From a virus, in the IMG/VR virus record IMGVR_UViG_3300047202_000303, positions 1 through 31,252 of that record: a DNA stretch of 31,252 nucleotides; one strand, given 5' to 3'. The position numbers were made by a program, and so were the translations under genes. The notes under the pieces were generated by a model. It saw only the letters and a program-made list of their open reading frames with translations. It made no database searches and was not told where the DNA came from. Below, piece by piece: positions 6,655 through 12,453 of the stretch; the first letter of the stretch is position 1, and each line of letters opens with the position of its first letter.

Positions 6655-8174
6655 AGCTTCGTTTGTCCTCTGATTTTGCCGTTGACACCGACGATTACAA
6701 ACGTGAAGGCTTACGCTTCAGTATATTAGCAATGAGTGGCCACGGCAAAAGCAACGCCGCCGCCGACCTCGTTGAAGACGTTCTCGACAATCACGCGCAA
6801 GTAATCATTATTGAGCCTATTCCTGAATGGCACACATTGAAAGCACGGTACAACGACGTCGTCGTAATCGGCGGGCCCTACCAGGACCTGCCTCTTGAAC
6901 CCACCTTCGCACATGAATACGTCCAAGCCGCCCTCGAGAAAGGAATCAGCCTCGTCGTCAACGTAAGCGACATCGAAGACGATACAGACCAAATCAAGTT
7001 TGTCTCGAGTTTCCTCTGGAATCTCTACCGTCTCGAGCAGAAGTATCGGCGTGTCTTGTTTCTGGTTCTTGAAGAGGCAGATATTTGGGCGCCTCAAATG
7101 TGGGACCAGGTAACCAAACAAAGCCTTTCTCGAGTGAGTCTTATTGCGAAGCATGGCCGCAAAATAGGCATCTTCCCAATCCTGATTAGCCAGCGTCCTG
7201 CAGACTTGCACAAAAGCCCTCTCAGCCAATGCAACATAAACCTTTTTGGCAAATTCACGAGCCCTGCAGACTTGGATCCGAGAACAGGCCTCATGTTTCT
7301 CGTCAAGAAACAGCACCTCGAGATTACTGAAGACCAGATTATGAAGTTGCCTACGGGCTCGTTTATTGTTTCGCATAAGGGCGGCGTCGACACAATCGCG
7401 GTTCGCAAACGATTATGTCCTCATGGCGCCGACACACCTTTGATTGAGCCGAAACCGTTCACTGCAGATCTATCACGAGCCCTCAGCGGTCTCCAGGAAG
7501 AAATAGCGAAGGCGATAGCAGCCAAGAAAGAGGAAGAGTCAACAGTCAAGCATCTTGAGAAAGAGAATGCGAATTTAATACGCATCAATAAAGAACTCCA
7601 GGAGAAGGCGAACATTAAGCTTTCCGTCAAAGAAATGATGGAAGGCAACCGTCCGACACAGGTCCCGGGTTCAAATCCCGGTGAGATTATAGGTCTGAAA
7701 AAAGAAGTTGATTCTCTACACGGTCAACTGAAGAAGTTGGACGCTGACAAAGCGGACCTCGAGAAACAGGTAGGCGCCTTCGCCAAATTGAAAGAGGCTC
7801 TGTCAGAATTGTTGCCGATGCGTAACGCATCAGAGGTAGGAGTCATGACTCCTGATGGAGCCGTTGGTTTGCAGCGTAATGTCACAGTGCTAGACGTGGA
7901 TGCCGCTGAGAAACTTGTCACCGTCAGCACTGAGAACATGCGTGGAAAGATTCTCTTTGTCGCAAAGAAGGGCAAGTTGGATAGTTGGCGTAAACTCGAC
8001 GAGATTGTGAAGGCTGTCGAAGAGGAACATTGGAGCGTTACTCTGCAGGAAGTGAACAATGCCTTGAATGACTTGGAAAAGCAGGATTTAATCGCTAAGA
8101 AGCACACGGACCGCAATTACTATTCTCTCGCGCAAGGCGTCAAATTTGCGAAGGGGGATGAACCTTCAAAATGA
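6651..8174 (+). CDS. HerA/DUF87-like ATPase with coiled coil and C-terminal winged helix
   Basis: A 507-residue protein started by TTG 6651 with GGAGG at 6639-6643. Walker A is G30-H-G-K33-S34, Walker B is LFLVLEEAD (E141/E142), and S180-Q181-R182-P183 matches the sensor/polar segment of the HerA-FtsK class. The ATPase domain covers about 1-270, followed by a charged coiled coil (about 285-390, interrupted by a Pro/Gly-rich turn at 335-345) and a C-terminal winged-helix-like domain (about 455-495, VTLQEVNNALNDLEKQDLI). HerA-family ATPases form hexameric rings that translocate DNA. With terminase elsewhere, this is more likely involved in replication, partition or repair than packaging. The coiled-coil coding region contains several DNA dyads. 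Confidence 0.82.
   Translation: MKLRLSSDFAVDTDDYKREGLRFSILAMSGHGKSNAAADLVEDVLDNHAQVIIIEPIPEWHTLKARYNDVVVIGGPYQDLPLEPTFAHEYVQAALEKGISLVVNVSDIEDDTDQIKFVSSFLWNLYRLEQKYRRVLFLVLEEADIWAPQMWDQVTKQSLSRVSLIAKHGRKIGIFPILISQRPADLHKSPLSQCNINLFGKFTSPADLDPRTGLMFLVKKQHLEITEDQIMKLPTGSFIVSHKGGVDTIAVRKRLCPHGADTPLIEPKPFTADLSRALSGLQEEIAKAIAAKKEEESTVKHLEKENANLIRINKELQEKANIKLSVKEMMEGNRPTQVPGSNPGEIIGLKKEVDSLHGQLKKLDADKADLEKQVGAFAKLKEALSELLPMRNASEVGVMTPDGAVGLQRNVTVLDVDAAEKLVTVSTENMRGKILFVAKKGKLDSWRKLDEIVKAVEEEHWSVTLQEVNNALNDLEKQDLIAKKHTDRNYYSLAQGVKFAKGDEPSK
7665..7681 (+). repeat. tRNA T-arm-like hairpin inside the HerA-like gene
   Basis: CCGGG-TTCAAAT-CCCGG is a perfect 5-bp stem with a 7-nt loop and fits a tRNA T-arm (G53:C61, TTC, A58), preceded by AGGTC resembling a variable loop. 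No matching acceptor, D or anticodon arm is found around it, so it is not a tRNA gene. It encodes P-G-S-N-P-G at residues 339-344 of the ATPase. It could be a tRNA-derived integration remnant or a coincidence. Confidence 0.4.
7817..7853. repeat. Two adjacent perfect palindromes in the HerA-like gene
   Basis: GATGCGT-A-ACGCATC (7817-7831) and the uninterrupted 16-bp palindrome AGGAGTCATGACTCCT (7838-7853) lie 6 bp apart. ParB-binding parS sites are typically 16-bp palindromes and may lie inside genes, and this virus encodes a ParB-like protein. The assignment as a binding site is inference. Confidence 0.35.
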
Positions 8175-8491
8175 AATTCAGAAAAATCTTTAGTCGAATC
8201 GAGATACAAGAAGGAGCACTTATTCCCAAGGGATATGGTTTCGCCTACATGAAGTATGCAGAAGCAAAAGCTGTTTTCTATCGTATACCCCTCAACCTGA
8301 TGATAAATCTACATCGAAAAATATCTGAGCGAGTCATGGCTCCTTCGCCGCCGAGACTGAATAGAATGCTAGACAACGCCTACATGAAAGGTAGAATGGA
8401 CGGGTATCGAGCTAATGAGAACCATCTGCTAGACACATACGAAAAGTGGCGACAGGAAAAGTTGCATTTGGGTCCAAAACGGAGGGTGTGA
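8171..8491 (+). CDS. Hypothetical protein (106 residues)
   Basis: ATG overlaps the ATPase stop (ATGA). The protein is basic and mostly helical, with K-Y-A-E-A-K-A-V-F-Y-R-I-P-L-N near the middle and a Y-M-K-G-R-M-D-G-Y-R segment. No transmembrane segment or zinc motif is present, and no family is recognised. Its 3' end contains GGAGGG, which serves as the RBS of the following gene. Confidence 0.6.
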   Translation: MKFRKIFSRIEIQEGALIPKGYGFAYMKYAEAKAVFYRIPLNLMINLHRKISERVMAPSPPRLNRMLDNAYMKGRMDGYRANENHLLDTYEKWRQEKLHLGPKRRV

Positions 8492-8869
8492 TTGGGTCTT
8501 GACCTGTCAAACACGTTTTTCCCTTTTCGAAGACAGTCTCCTTTCTTCTCGTTCAAGTGTGGTTCAGGCCAAGACCCCACAAAACCCAACGGAGGTTTGA
8601 CCTTAACTTCTCCTGAAATTCAACTCGGCAAGTACATGGTTGCTCGTCTTATCGAGACTAGGCCCAAAACCGCGGTTTACGGGGTTTATTCCGCGCATCA
8701 TGACGAGAGACTTGGAACAGTCAAGTGGTTCGGGCCTTGGAGACAATACTGCTTCTTTTGTACAGACGTTATAGTTTTCAGTTCTAGCTGTTTCCAGGCC
8801 CTAGACAAATTTGTAGTTGCTCTGAACAGGGCAAAGAAAGGAGAAGTGAAAGGTGAGTTTTCAAAATGA
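8492..8869 (+). CDS. Conserved hypothetical viral protein
   Basis: A 125-residue protein. TTG 8492 follows the previous stop directly, with GGAGGG at 8481-8486. The C-terminal half carries the pattern T-x-V-Y-x-V-Y-S-x-x-x-x-x-x-x-L-G-x-V-K-W-F-G-P-W-R-Q-Y-C-F-F, which I recall from small phage and archaeal-virus proteins of unknown function; the family fold is probably a compact beta sheet. The first 45 residues are less motif-like, and ATG 8637 is a possible internal start that would still keep the conserved part. Confidence 0.65.
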   Translation: MGLDLSNTFFPFRRQSPFFSFKCGSGQDPTKPNGGLTLTSPEIQLGKYMVARLIETRPKTAVYGVYSAHHDERLGTVKWFGPWRQYCFFCTDVIVFSSSCFQALDKFVVALNRAKKGEVKGEFSK

Positions 8870-9042
8870 AGAAAGATAAAATCATCGAGATGGTTTGTCC
8901 CAGTTGCAAAGTACACTTCGGAAGCGAACCTATCATAATGATAGAAAAAGATGGCAACACACACATGGAACATCATCTGCCGAAGAAATGTCAATACTGC
9001 AGAACAGGTCTCATAAGAAACGTTATCGAGGTGAAGGAATGA
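8866..9042 (+). CDS. 58-residue double-CxxC zinc-finger protein
   Basis: It starts at the ATGA overlap at 8866. C11-x-x-C14 (CPSC) and C42-x-x-C45 (CQYC) form a classic four-cysteine zinc ribbon separated by 27 residues, with His residues H33, H36 and H37 between. It probably binds nucleic acid or acts as a protein adaptor. Its stop overlaps the next ATG. Confidence 0.65.
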   Translation: MKKDKIIEMVCPSCKVHFGSEPIIMIEKDGNTHMEHHLPKKCQYCRTGLIRNVIEVKE

Positions 9043-9179
9043 ACCCATTTGATTGGCAAATTGAAGAAATAGAAGCGTTTTGCTCAGACCCCGTAAAAGA
9101 CATCGAATACGAGATGAACGCAAGTTTCTGCGACCCTGATGGTTTAGCGATTCCCTATGAAGTGGGGTGCTGTGGGTGA
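9039..9179 (+). CDS. Small acidic hypothetical protein (46 residues)
   Basis: It begins at the ATGA overlap at 9039 with GTGAAGGA just upstream. The peptide is acidic (WQIEEIEAF, DPVKDIEYEM) and ends V-G-C-C-G. Nothing identifies its function. It is supported mainly by its position in a continuous chain of overlapping genes. Confidence 0.5.
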   Translation: MNPFDWQIEEIEAFCSDPVKDIEYEMNASFCDPDGLAIPYEVGCCG

Positions 9180-9186
9180 AGGCAAG

Positions 9187-9684
9187 ATGAACCTAGAGGA
9201 AGCTGAGCGCCTAGCATTCAAAGTTATCCAGACCATCGAGAATTGTTGCGAGAAGGTTCAGGTCGCGGGATCCATCAGACGCAGACGCGGAGAAGTCAAT
9301 GACATCGACATCGTGGCCATACCGAAACCGTTCATGTGGCCTCGCATACCCATCTTGATGAAAAGCGAACTCGACGCCAAACTCGCTGCCAACGGTTCAG
9401 AACTTATTCGCATGCACATTCCCTTCGCTAATTCACTAGAAGGCAAGGCTCAGGTTGACTTTTACGCGGCCACCCCTGAGACCTGGGGCGTCATTTTACT
9501 CATACGCACGGGCAGCAGAGACCACAACGTACGTCTCTGCGTGCATGCGAAGGCGTTGGGAATGATGTTGAGTGCCGCTCGAGGCGTCCTCGAGAACAGC
9601 GTGGTTATAGCCAGCAAAACAGAAGAAGACATTTTCAAAGCGTTACTCCTCGATTACGTTGCGCCACAAGACCGAGAGGTGTAA
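9187..9684 (+). CDS. Miniature family X DNA polymerase / nucleotidyltransferase
   Basis: A 165-residue protein from ATG 9187 (GGTGAAGG upstream; ATG 9157 and GTG 9172 are longer alternatives). The nucleotidyltransferase signature A-G-S29-I-R-R-R-R-G-E-V-N-D39-I-D41-I-V gives two metal-binding aspartates, and D91 in Q-V-D-F-Y is the third. T-G-S-R-D-H-N-V-R-L-C matches the PolX thumb/nucleotide-binding segment. It lacks the N-terminal 8-kDa lyase and fingers region and any PHP domain, giving a palm-plus-thumb size like the small PolX of African swine fever virus. Gap filling during repair of viral DNA is a reasonable role. Whether it polymerises or only transfers single nucleotides cannot be read from sequence. 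Confidence 0.82.
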   Translation: MNLEEAERLAFKVIQTIENCCEKVQVAGSIRRRRGEVNDIDIVAIPKPFMWPRIPILMKSELDAKLAANGSELIRMHIPFANSLEGKAQVDFYAATPETWGVILLIRTGSRDHNVRLCVHAKALGMMLSAARGVLENSVVIASKTEEDIFKALLLDYVAPQDREV

Positions 9685-9690
9685 GAAAAG

Positions 9691-9789
9691 ATGACTGAGA
9701 GAGAAGAGAATAATTTCTATCTTTCTAAGAATAGACAGTATCTATGTACCTATCTACAACAACTTCACAACAAAGTAGAGGTGCTGTAG
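9691..9789 (+). CDS. Possible 32-residue peptide
   Basis: This short frame starts at ATG 9691, 6 nt after the PolX stop, and ends immediately before the next ATG. GAGAGGTG lies upstream. The peptide is Tyr/Asn/Gln-rich and contains the GAGGTG used by the next gene. It fills the only gap between two clear genes, but no family supports it. Confidence 0.35.
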   Translation: MTEREENNFYLSKNRQYLCTYLQQLHNKVEVL

Positions 9790-10212
9790 ATGGGTCGGTC
9801 TGGCTTTCAAGAACATTACCTCAGACTATTCTTAGACAAAGAACTCTATGTAGCATTCATCAAGCTTCAAGCAGACAAAACACTAGGCCGCAGCTACGGC
9901 GGACTATTAGCCTTCACCGAAGGATTATTTCACATGGGTTACATCAATAAGGAAGTCTATCAAAACCACGTCGTGAAATACAGTGACAAACTCATCGCAA
10001 AAAAACAGTTAACACTTGCAGAAACTCAGGAAATGGAGAAAAACATTCAGCTCGCAAGATTCTTCCAGGCCGTAGCAGAACAATGGGAAACTCTACGTCC
10101 AGAACAGCGAGAAGCACATTTGAAAAGAGCGTTAGCCGCAAGAAACAAAATTCCACAAGCCGAACTAATCATACAACTCGCTCAGGTAGACAAAGGGGAA
10201 AGGAGATCCTGA
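9790..10212 (+). CDS. Hypothetical helical protein (140 residues)
   Basis: ATG 9790 follows a TAG directly, with GAGGTG upstream. The protein is largely alpha-helical and basic. The N-terminal half reads like a compact helical domain (LFLDKELYVAFIKLQ, GRSYGGLLAFTEGLFHMGYI), with a long amphipathic helix from about residue 70 (LTLAETQEMEKNIQLARFF). The family is not recognised; DNA binding or an RHH-like accessory role is possible but unproven. Confidence 0.65.
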   Translation: MGRSGFQEHYLRLFLDKELYVAFIKLQADKTLGRSYGGLLAFTEGLFHMGYINKEVYQNHVVKYSDKLIAKKQLTLAETQEMEKNIQLARFFQAVAEQWETLRPEQREAHLKRALAARNKIPQAELIIQLAQVDKGERRS

Positions 10213-10216
10213 AATA

Positions 10217-10363
10217 ATGTTGACGGTTCACAGTCTTTGTTCGCAATGCATCAACGGAACAGGTAAGCATCATAATTGCAATCTTCGAGGCGTACGGAGT
10301 TTGCGTTGGCATACATGTAAGTTTTTTGTGAAAGCTGAACTGATAGAGGCGAAACAATATTGA
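10217..10363 (+). CDS. 48-residue Cys/His-rich protein
   Basis: ATG 10217 is just after the previous stop, with AAGGAG at 10200-10205. C8-x-x-C11 (CSQC), C21 and C34, together with H5, H18, H19 and H32, can form a small zinc finger. It is basic near the middle (NLRGVRSLRWH), consistent with nucleic-acid binding. Its stop TGA overlaps the TTG start of the next gene. Confidence 0.5.
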   Translation: MLTVHSLCSQCINGTGKHHNCNLRGVRSLRWHTCKFFVKAELIEAKQY

Positions 10364-10596
10364 AAGTCATTATTATCCTGTTAGCTATCTCCGTTTGTTG
10401 CTTGTTAGGTTTACTATTCATATTCGGTGCTACCCAAGATTTAGTGAATTCCCTCAACAAGACCACCATAGAAGAACGAATGATAAATGGCACACCTTGG
10501 TTTTTCGTGTTAGCCCACAATAAGATACTTTATGCTTCACCAAACGCTTCTGTAGCACTTGATTACGCGCAATTTTACGCAAGAGGCGGGCGATAA
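10360..10596 (+). CDS. Small single-pass membrane protein
   Basis: A 78-residue protein started by TTG 10360 overlapping the previous TGA. Residues 3-24 are a hydrophobic segment (VIIILLAISVCCLLGLLFIF), which is a signal anchor or an uncleaved signal peptide. The soluble part is short, with N-G-T and N-A-S sequons that would face outside if the tail is exported. Superinfection exclusion and host-membrane interaction are possible roles; both are inference. Confidence 0.6.
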   Translation: MKVIIILLAISVCCLLGLLFIFGATQDLVNSLNKTTIEERMINGTPWFFVLAHNKILYASPNASVALDYAQFYARGGR

Positions 10597-10600
10597 AACA

Positions 10601-10753
10601 ATGTTGAAAGACCATGCCTCTACGAAGCATCCAACTTCAACGATTAGGGTAGCTATAGCAGTAGTAGAAAGACGAGATGTGCAAAAATGGTCATCTCAAT
10701 TCGAGTCCATCATTCAAACTCATGATGTAATTGGGAGAGTTGATGTAGTTTGA
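10601..10753 (+). CDS. Hypothetical protein (50 residues)
   Basis: ATG 10601 lies 4 nt after the preceding stop, with GAGGCGGG upstream. The peptide has a strand-like TIRVAIAVVERRDVQKW and ends IIQTHDVIGRVDVV. No motif identifies it. The following gene starts in its stop codon (TTGA), suggesting coupled expression. Confidence 0.45.
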   Translation: MLKDHASTKHPTSTIRVAIAVVERRDVQKWSSQFESIIQTHDVIGRVDVV

Positions 10754-10980
10754 AGACCACAAAAAAGCTTGGACGGTTTTCTCAGGTAAAATACTCAATT
10801 AGCCAATGGCAGAAGGTTGGCAACCTAAAAGAAATGATTGTACTCGGCGTCTCTTCACGAGGCAACAGCCTATGTGTCATCATTCCAAAAGACCTAGCTG
10901 ATGTTGCAGGCGTGATCAGTGGAGATCGAGTGAGGGTTTGGTTCCTTGACCACTATCGACATAAGAGGGAAGATGAATAA
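10750..10980 (+). CDS. AbrB/SpoVT-like DNA-binding protein
   Basis: A 76-residue protein started by TTG 10750. Residues 27-65 show the swapped-hairpin AbrB pattern: V-L-G-V-S-S-R-G-N-S-L-C-V-I-I-P-K-D-L-A, then V-A-G-V-I-S-G-D-R-V-R-V-W. In the family, dimers bind DNA as transition-state regulators or antitoxins. No toxin-like gene is adjacent, so a transcriptional regulator is more likely. Confidence 0.72.
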   Translation: MKTTKKLGRFSQVKYSISQWQKVGNLKEMIVLGVSSRGNSLCVIIPKDLADVAGVISGDRVRVWFLDHYRHKREDE

Positions 10981-10983
10981 GGT

Positions 10984-11100
10984 TTGAAGCCGCTTCGTGC
11001 TTTTCAGAAGCGTGAATTAGCCGTGTATCTTTGGGATTTGAAGGCTAGATTACGAGAACGAGATAAGGAAAGGAGAACATGCGGCAATATCCAACGATGA
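10984..11100 (+). CDS. Possible 38-residue basic peptide
   Basis: TTG 10984 follows the AbrB-like gene by 3 nt. The peptide is strongly basic and helical (QKRELAVYLWDLKARLRERD). It overlaps the next gene by 22 nt and contains the AAGGAG used by it. It is supported only by its position and its clean amphipathic helix. Confidence 0.35.
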   Translation: MKPLRAFQKRELAVYLWDLKARLRERDKERRTCGNIQR

Positions 11101-11246
11101 GTTTCAGAGCGTACATTCGAAAGTGGGCTTCTCAAACTAGATGTGGAAGCTTCTTCTGCGGTCTATGTGACGAATGGATTAACAAGCAAAGATGGATTCA
11201 CTTCAAAGTTTTTCACAGATACAAGCGGAATGAAAAGCAAGCATGA
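11079..11246 (+). CDS. 55-residue basic Cys-containing protein
   Basis: ATG 11079 has AAGGAG a few bases upstream. C22, C27 and C30 in R-C-G-S-F-F-C-G-L-C-D-E form a knuckle-like cluster, with H41 and H46 as further possible ligands. The flanks are basic and aromatic. It could be a single zinc finger. The next gene begins in its stop (ATGA). Confidence 0.5.
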   Translation: MRQYPTMSFRAYIRKWASQTRCGSFFCGLCDEWINKQRWIHFKVFHRYKRNEKQA

Positions 11247-11422
11247 AGCAGCGTGTTGAATGTTGTTTTGACGAGAATCTGTTAAAAACCATCGACAACG
11301 CTGCAACCCTACTACATATCACGCGAACAGACTTCATGAAGACCGCGTGCATCCACTATCTTTCTACCATACGGAAAGGAGATAAAACATTAAAAGCCTC
11401 ATCTCCACAAAACACAACTTAA
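11243..11422 (+). CDS. Third small RHH-like regulator
   Basis: A 59-residue protein beginning at the ATGA overlap at 11243. Strand QRVECCFD, helix ENLLKTIDNAATLLH, turn ITRTD, helix FMKTACIHYLSTIR fits the ribbon-helix-helix layout. It is more divergent than the two regulators at the left end. Its position at the end of the early operon, just before the structural genes, makes an early-to-late switch role plausible. Confidence 0.65.
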   Translation: MKQRVECCFDENLLKTIDNAATLLHITRTDFMKTACIHYLSTIRKGDKTLKASSPQNTT

Positions 11423-11470
11423 CTAGCTTTCAAGTTTCACTTTTCGCCTCTCTCCACTAGCGAGAGCAGC

Positions 11471-11731
11471 GTGGATGTAGATGTTATGCCCCATAAAAGA
11501 GTTCCATTTAAAAACAAGAGACGAACCCTACGCGGTTTCATAATGGCCTCTACGTTCTTCGATAAGAAACACAGTGAAACCATCAACACCCTTTCACCTG
11601 GCGAAATCACCTTGTACATGCAAACCGTCGGCTTTCCTTTTCATCCATTCGAGGCGCGTGTAGCCGAGGGGGAAGTGTTGACTGACGCGAGAGGTCAGGG
11701 CAGCCTCGACCGCAACATTACCATTCTCTAG
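11471..11731 (+). CDS. Hypothetical basic protein (86 residues)
   Basis: The frame opens with GTG 11471; ATG 11486 is an alternative. The RBS is weak. The N-terminus is basic (PHKRVPFKNKRRTLRG), followed by a mixed region (LSPGEITLYMQTVGFPFHPFEARVAEGEVL). No family is recognised, and the shadow frames on the other strand are comparable in length, so this call is uncertain. Confidence 0.4.
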   Translation: MDVDVMPHKRVPFKNKRRTLRGFIMASTFFDKKHSETINTLSPGEITLYMQTVGFPFHPFEARVAEGEVLTDARGQGSLDRNITIL

Positions 11732-11777
11732 GCGGAAAGACTTGACATGTATTTTCAACGTTTTGAGGAATCGAGAA

Positions 11778-12008
11778 ATGAGCGACAAAAACCTTAACGA
11801 GAAATACGTGAGAAAAGACGTTCATCAAGTTGAAATGAGCAAAGTCAAAGAACTCTGTGTTGAAAAACATAAGGTCGTAGATTTCAGAATCAAGACATTA
11901 GAAGATGCAACAAAGGCAATCAACAGAAAAATTACGGCTACCCTCGGTTTCACGATTGTGACGTTAATTGCTATCATTGTGGCAATAGGCACCCGTGCAT
12001 TGACCTAA
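11778..12008 (+). CDS. Small coiled-coil protein with C-terminal membrane anchor
   Basis: A 76-residue protein from ATG 11778 with GAGG upstream. Residues 5-50 are a charged helical coiled coil (VHQVEMSKVKELCVEKHKVV), and residues 53-72 are a membrane segment (LGFTIVTLIAIIVAIGTRAL). The topology and size resemble bacterial XhlA-type proteins that accompany holins, and other phage tail-anchored proteins. It lies just upstream of the terminase genes. A lysis role is possible but unproven. Confidence 0.6.
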   Translation: MSDKNLNEKYVRKDVHQVEMSKVKELCVEKHKVVDFRIKTLEDATKAINRKITATLGFTIVTLIAIIVAIGTRALT

Positions 12009-12030
12009 AGATATAGAAAGAGATAGACTC

Positions 12031-12453
12031 ATGACCACATCTGAGCAAGTCGAGGAACGAAGACTCAAAGTTATAGACCTCCTGGCCCAAGGGTTCACAG
12101 AACGCGAAATCGCAAATCAACTTGAAGTTGCAGAAGTAACAGTTTGGAAAGACATGCAGGCCCTCCGAAGAGATCCCGCTTGGTTCAAGAATTACATTCA
12201 CGACCTTTTTCAACGAGCCTTAAGCAACCTGGACCTGAAGGATCCAGCTGATAGGCGTTGTCTCTTCACCAACATTTGCAGGCTCGTCGGCAAGACTATG
12301 CCGTTAGACGTGAAGATGGAGACAAGCGGCAAAATCATAGTTAAAATGTGGACTCCAGAAGAGGATAAACATTCAGACGGAAATCACGATCCCGTATCTA
12401 CCCCATCCGAAACAGAGATTGTTCCACAAGGACCGGTACAAAGTAAAGTATAG
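12031..12453 (+). CDS. terS: Terminase small subunit (HTH protein)
   Basis: A 140-residue protein. Residues 10-45 form a helix-turn-helix, V-I-D-L-L-A-Q-G-F-T-E-R-E-I-A-N-Q-L then VAEVTVWKDMQAL, which in terminase small subunits recognises viral DNA for packaging. The middle (about 50-95) is helical and may mediate oligomerisation. The C-terminal 40 residues are polar and low complexity. It lies directly upstream of the large terminase gene and overlaps it. The start ATG has a weak purine-rich RBS. Confidence 0.78.
   Translation: MTTSEQVEERRLKVIDLLAQGFTEREIANQLEVAEVTVWKDMQALRRDPAWFKNYIHDLFQRALSNLDLKDPADRRCLFTNICRLVGKTMPLDVKMETSGKIIVKMWTPEEDKHSDGNHDPVSTPSETEIVPQGPVQSKV
12371..12418 (+). other. 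Upstream in-frame extension of the terminase large subunit
   Basis: The frame of the terminase stays open upstream of its first canonical start (TTG 12419) back to a TAG at 12338. It encodes I-T-I-P-Y-L-P-H-P-K-Q-R directly before the L-F-H-K start, which matches the adenine-binding Q motif at the N-terminus of large terminases. No ATG, GTG or TTG lies in this stretch. ATT 12371 has GAGG 6 nt upstream and is the best start candidate. Confidence 0.55.

Noticed and set aside
7640-7700. A tRNA gene around the T-arm-like sequence
   Set aside because: Only the T-arm fits; no D-arm, anticodon arm or pairing acceptor strand lies upstream, and the region is coding for the HerA-like protein.
10360-10596. 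Holin assignment for the small membrane protein
   Set aside because: One hydrophobic segment alone is not diagnostic, it lies in the early operon, and no endolysin-like gene is adjacent.
10987-11012. Small hairpin CGCTTC/GAAGCG as a terminator
   Set aside because: The stem is only 6 bp with a 10-nt loop, no T-tract follows and transcription of the operon apparently continues through it.
10750-11422. Toxin-antitoxin pair formed by the AbrB-like protein or the third RHH protein
   Set aside because: Neighbouring small proteins show no PIN, RelE, MazF or other toxin pattern.
11437-11788. Minus-strand reading frames opposite the 11471 gene
   Set aside because: They lack ribosome binding sites and family-like patterns, and every neighbouring gene is on the + strand.
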